Shown here piece after piece: positions 5,014 through 7,527 of a stretch of 7,527 nucleotides of DNA. The notes beneath the pieces are model-generated. The model did no database searches. It was not told the DNA's origin and saw only the letters and a program-made list of their open reading frames with translations. Numbering within the stretch: the stretch's first letter is position 1; each line of letters starts with the position of its first letter. Both the position numbers and the translations under genes were made by a program. Source of the DNA: Sphingomonadaceae bacterium. Lineage in GTDB: Bacteria > Pseudomonadota > Alphaproteobacteria > Sphingomonadales > Sphingomonadaceae. Location of the stretch: the NCBI GenBank assembly GCA_004282995.1, contig SHLU01000114.1:1-7527 (forward strand). The letters are read 5' to 3'.

Positions 5014-6155
5014 GGATTTGCGACCCGCAGGTAGGTGTCGACCACCGCCTGGTTGATCGCATCCCAGCTATAGGCGCGGCTGCGCTTTTCTCCTGCCTCC
5101 CCATGGGCGAGACGATGTGAATCATCGGTGCAATAAGGGGCAAGCGCCTCGGCAAAGGCGGCTGCATCGCCCGGCGGCACCAATCTGCCGGTTTCGCCAT
5201 CGACGACCAGGCTCGAAGCGCCCGTGGCCGATGCCGCGACCACCGGCAATCCGCTTGCCATTGCTTCCAGCGTGACATTGCCAAAGGTTTCGGTGATCGA
5301 CGGGTTGAGGAAGATATCGGCGCTCGCCAGCGCCCTGCCCAGGTCACGTCCGGTCTGGAAACCGACGAAGATGCCTCCGGGCAAGGCTTTTTCGAACCAC
5401 TCGCGTGCGGGACCATCGCCAATCACCAGCACTTTGTGCGGCGCCTGCAGCTTGCGCAGAGCGATGATGGCCTCGGCGAAGACGTCGAGCCCCTTTTCCA
5501 TCACCAGCCGGCCGAGAAAGGCGATGGCGACATCGTCGTCGGCTAATCCGTGCGAACGTCGCCAGTCCAGGTCGCGCCGTGAGGGATCAAAAGTCTCGCG
5601 ATCGACCCCGCGCGTCCACAAGCCGATATCCTGGTGCATCCCCATCGCCTTGTATTCCGCGATCATGCTCTGCGAGGGGGCTACCAAGGCGTCGCAGCGG
5701 TTGTAGAACCGTCGCAGGATCCATTCGATTGCAGGTTCGAGGAATGCGGCGTTGTAATAGCGGGGATAGGTCTCGAACCTGGTGTGGACCGAGGCGACCA
5801 CCGGAATGCCGTGCTTGCGCGCCCATCTCTGCGCCGCGTGACCGGTGGGATCGGGTGACGAAACGTGAACCATGTTCGGCTTGAACCTGTCGAGCGCCTT
5901 GCGCGCGCGTGCATTGAGCCCAAGCGGCATGCGGTATTCGCCGCGACCCTTTACCGGCATGCGGACATTGGGAACGTCGAACAATTCTCCGGTCGGTTCG
6001 AAGTCCGGCTCGGCCACTTTGGGTGAGAATACGCGGACGGATGCCCCCTGCCTAAGAAGGTAATCCACCAACCTGTTCAGGGCCTGGTTCGCGCCGTCGC
6101 GGGTATAGTTATAGTTCCCGCTGAACAACGCGATCCGCAAATCGCTCGTCTCCAT
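5010..6155 (-). CDS. GT4 family glycosyltransferase
   Basis: This 381-residue protein has the GT-B fold of retaining glycosyltransferase family 4. The N-terminal acceptor domain opens with RIALFSGNYNYTRDGANQAL (residues 7-26), the glycine-containing loop usual in this family, and contains VHTRFETYPRYY (123-134), close to the region seen in mannosyl- and glucuronosyl-diacylglycerol transferases. The C-terminal donor domain shows GRLVMEKG (215-222), VIGDGP (244-249), and the EX7E motif in ETFGNVTLE (Glu289 and Glu297), followed by AMASGLPVVAA and DGETGRLVPPGD, which bind the nucleotide sugar. No signal peptide or membrane helix is visible, so it likely acts at the cytoplasmic face of the inner membrane. 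A role in glycolipid or surface polysaccharide assembly is inference; the sugar and acceptor cannot be read. The ATG at 6155 lacks a clear ribosome binding site. It is convergent with membrane protein B and divergent from serC. Confidence 0.93.
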   Translation of the reverse strand: METSDLRIALFSGNYNYTRDGANQALNRLVDYLLRQGASVRVFSPKVAEPDFEPTGELFDVPNVRMPVKGRGEYRMPLGLNARARKALDRFKPNMVHVSSPDPTGHAAQRWARKHGIPVVASVHTRFETYPRYYNAAFLEPAIEWILRRFYNRCDALVAPSQSMIAEYKAMGMHQDIGLWTRGVDRETFDPSRRDLDWRRSHGLADDDVAIAFLGRLVMEKGLDVFAEAIIALRKLQAPHKVLVIGDGPAREWFEKALPGGIFVGFQTGRDLGRALASADIFLNPSITETFGNVTLEAMASGLPVVAASATGASSLVVDGETGRLVPPGDAAAFAEALAPYCTDDSHRLAHGEAGEKRSRAYSWDAINQAVVDTYLRVANP

Positions 6156-6255
6156 AGGCTCAGTCCATAGGCATCAGGAACGCGCTTGGCGAGAGGGCGT
6201 TGATCCGATCGACAACCCTATTCGCCGATGCATACCTATTTCGCATTGACTTAAT

Positions 6256-6324
6256 CCCGCGCAACTTTAGTGCCGCCGGTGGGCCACGCGGTCCCAACGC
6301 CGCGCGAGCTCTCTGGAAGGAGAG
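6256..6324 (+). ncRNA. serC leader, structured cis-regulatory RNA
   Basis: A serC leader motif is known upstream of serC-serA operons in alphaproteobacteria, with its last stem overlapping the ribosome binding site. This sequence fits. The final hairpin pairs CTCTCT (6309-6314) with GGAGAG (6319-6324) around a GGAA (GNRA-type) loop, hiding most of the Shine-Dalgarno sequence AAGGAG (6317-6322). Upstream, CGCGC (6258-6262) can pair with GCGCG (6302-6306) as an outer stem enclosing the conserved-looking segment from CAACTTTAGTGCC to GGTCCCAACGCC. A competing stem, CGCGG (6287-6291) with CCGCG (6300-6304), shares the same 3' strand, so the two cannot form together. The ligand of this motif is, to my knowledge, not established. 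The 5' boundary is approximate and no promoter could be placed with confidence in 6156-6255. Confidence 0.78.
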
Positions 6325-6329
6325 AATAC

Positions 6330-7496
6330 ATGACCAAGCATACCAGCGAACCGGCACTGAAGCCGGATCGCCCTCAGTTTTCGTCCGGACCCACCGTCAA
6401 GTTTCCTGGCTGGTCCCTCGACACACTCAAAACCGAATCACTGGGTCGCTCGCACCGATCGAGCGTCGGCAAGGCGCGGCTGAAATATGCCATTGACCTG
6501 TCGAAGGAACTGCTCGGTATTCCCGAGGACTACCTTGTCGGGATCATGCCTGCTTCGGACACCGGCGCGCTCGAGTGTGCCATGTGGACCATGCTTGATC
6601 CGGCTCGCCCGGCGACGGTGGCGGCATGGGAAAGTTTCGGCAATGTCTGGATCCAGGACGCAGCCAAACAACTCAAGCTGCCCAAGCTCACGACGCTTGA
6701 TGCCGATTACGGCGAGATCCCCGATCTCGCCTCGATCCCGCAGGACAACGATGTCGTCTTCACCTGGAACGGCACTACCAGCGGCGCGAAGATCCCTGAT
6801 ACCGACTGGCTTGCACCCGGGCGCGAGGGCCTTGCCATCAACGATGCCACCAGCGCCATCTTCGCGATGGAAATGGACTGGGCCAAGCTCGATGCCACGA
6901 CATATAGCTGGCAGAAGGTCATGGGTTCGGAAGCGCAGCACGGCATGCTGATCCTCAGCCCCAAGGCGGTGGAGCGGATCGAAAGCTATGATCCCGAATG
7001 GCCGCTGCCAAAGCTGTTCCGCCTCAAGAAGGGCGGCAAGATCAATACCGGCATCTTCGAAGGCGCGACCATCAACACCCCTTCGCTGCTGGCGACCGAG
7101 GATTATATCGCCGCGCTCGAGTGGGCGAAATCGATCGGCGGGCGGCAAGCGATGTTCGAACGCGCCAACGCCAATGCCAAGATCGTGAGCGACTGGATCG
7201 AGAACACGCCGTGGCTGCGCAATATGGTCGCCGACCCGGCCAAGCGGACCAATACTGGCGTGTGCTTCCGCTTCCAGGGCGATTGGTACGAAAGTCTGTC
7301 CGATGAGGACCAGGCCGCGGTGCCCAAGAAGATCGCCACGATGCTCGAAGAGCGCGATGTCGGCTATGATTTCAACGGTTATCGCGATGCTCCGCCATCC
7401 CTTCGCATCTGGTGCGGCGGCACGGTCGAGCAGGAGGACCTGAAGCGCCTTCTGCCGTGGATCGAGTGGGCTTACGAAAGCCTCAAGAACGGCTGA
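6330..7496 (+). CDS. serC: Phosphoserine aminotransferase
   Basis: SerC is a cytoplasmic PLP enzyme that transfers the amino group of glutamate to 3-phosphohydroxypyruvate, the second step of serine synthesis. It also serves pyridoxal phosphate synthesis in some bacteria. The 388-residue product is of the longer type found in alphaproteobacteria and Methanosarcina (I recall TIGR01365), distinct from the E. coli form. Visible: FSSGPTVKFPGW (17-28) and GRSHRS (39-44) for phosphate and substrate binding, MPASDTGALECAMW (73-86) in the cofactor pocket, FTWNGTTSGAKIPD (144-157), INDATSAIF (170-178) with the Asp that holds the pyridine nitrogen (Asp172), and TYSWQKVMGSEAQHG (191-205) with the PLP lysine Lys196. 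The ATG at 6330 follows AAGGAG by seven bases; an upstream start at 6270 would lie inside the leader RNA and is rejected. serA probably follows outside the window. Confidence 0.96.
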   Translation: MTKHTSEPALKPDRPQFSSGPTVKFPGWSLDTLKTESLGRSHRSSVGKARLKYAIDLSKELLGIPEDYLVGIMPASDTGALECAMWTMLDPARPATVAAWESFGNVWIQDAAKQLKLPKLTTLDADYGEIPDLASIPQDNDVVFTWNGTTSGAKIPDTDWLAPGREGLAINDATSAIFAMEMDWAKLDATTYSWQKVMGSEAQHGMLILSPKAVERIESYDPEWPLPKLFRLKKGGKINTGIFEGATINTPSLLATEDYIAALEWAKSIGGRQAMFERANANAKIVSDWIENTPWLRNMVADPAKRTNTGVCFRFQGDWYESLSDEDQAAVPKKIATMLEERDVGYDFNGYRDAPPSLRIWCGGTVEQEDLKRLLPWIEWAYESLKNG

Positions 7497-7527
7497 TTGG
7501 TCGGCGGCCCTGCTGCATCTGCAGCAC

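Noticed and set aside
6438..7148. Minus-strand open frame of 236 codons within serC
   Set aside because: It is fully antisense to a well-identified enzyme, has no ribosome binding site or domain, and is explained by codon bias.
7511..7526. TGCTGCA/TGCAGCA inverted repeat after serC
   Set aside because: The stem is short with a two-base gap, and the window ends one base later, so a T-run cannot be seen. A serC-serA operon would not be expected to terminate here. The resemblance to the first bases of the window is probably chance.

Overview
The window looks like a piece of chromosome from an alphaproteobacterium, most likely a sphingomonad close to the Erythrobacteraceae. This is inferred from the high G+C content, the long alphaproteobacterial form of SerC preceded by what looks like a serC leader RNA, the QueF and RarA sequence types, and the small PWHLW-type membrane proteins. 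No mobile element, CRISPR array or phage gene is visible. No intergenic gap exceeds about 175 bases.

Layout, left to right. A secreted Pro/Thr-rich protein runs off the left edge on the minus strand. Divergent from it is queF (queuosine biosynthesis, +). A minus-strand block follows, transcribed right to left: rarA (replication-associated AAA+ ATPase), a predicted RNase H-fold protein whose start overlaps the rarA stop by 8 bases, and a tRNA-Thr(UGU) with encoded CCA. Across a 107-base gap from rarA is a plus-strand cluster: a PadR-type regulator and two tandem, paralogous four-helix membrane proteins. The cluster converges on a minus-strand GT4 glycosyltransferase, and the two stop codons share the bases CTAG. 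Divergent from the glycosyltransferase is serC, with a structured leader whose last hairpin covers its ribosome binding site. The window ends just after serC, where serA would be expected.

Most genes are housekeeping. The least explained part is 3295-5013: a PadR regulator with an unusual Arg/Met/Trp-rich N-terminal tail, a 34-base dyad operator built from four AAGAT half-sites at 11-base spacing, and a duplicated pair of small membrane proteins of unknown function. This may be a self-contained, autoregulated membrane-response module. The second point of interest is the rarA-linked RNase H-fold protein, which also carries a P-loop-like GxxxxGKS string.
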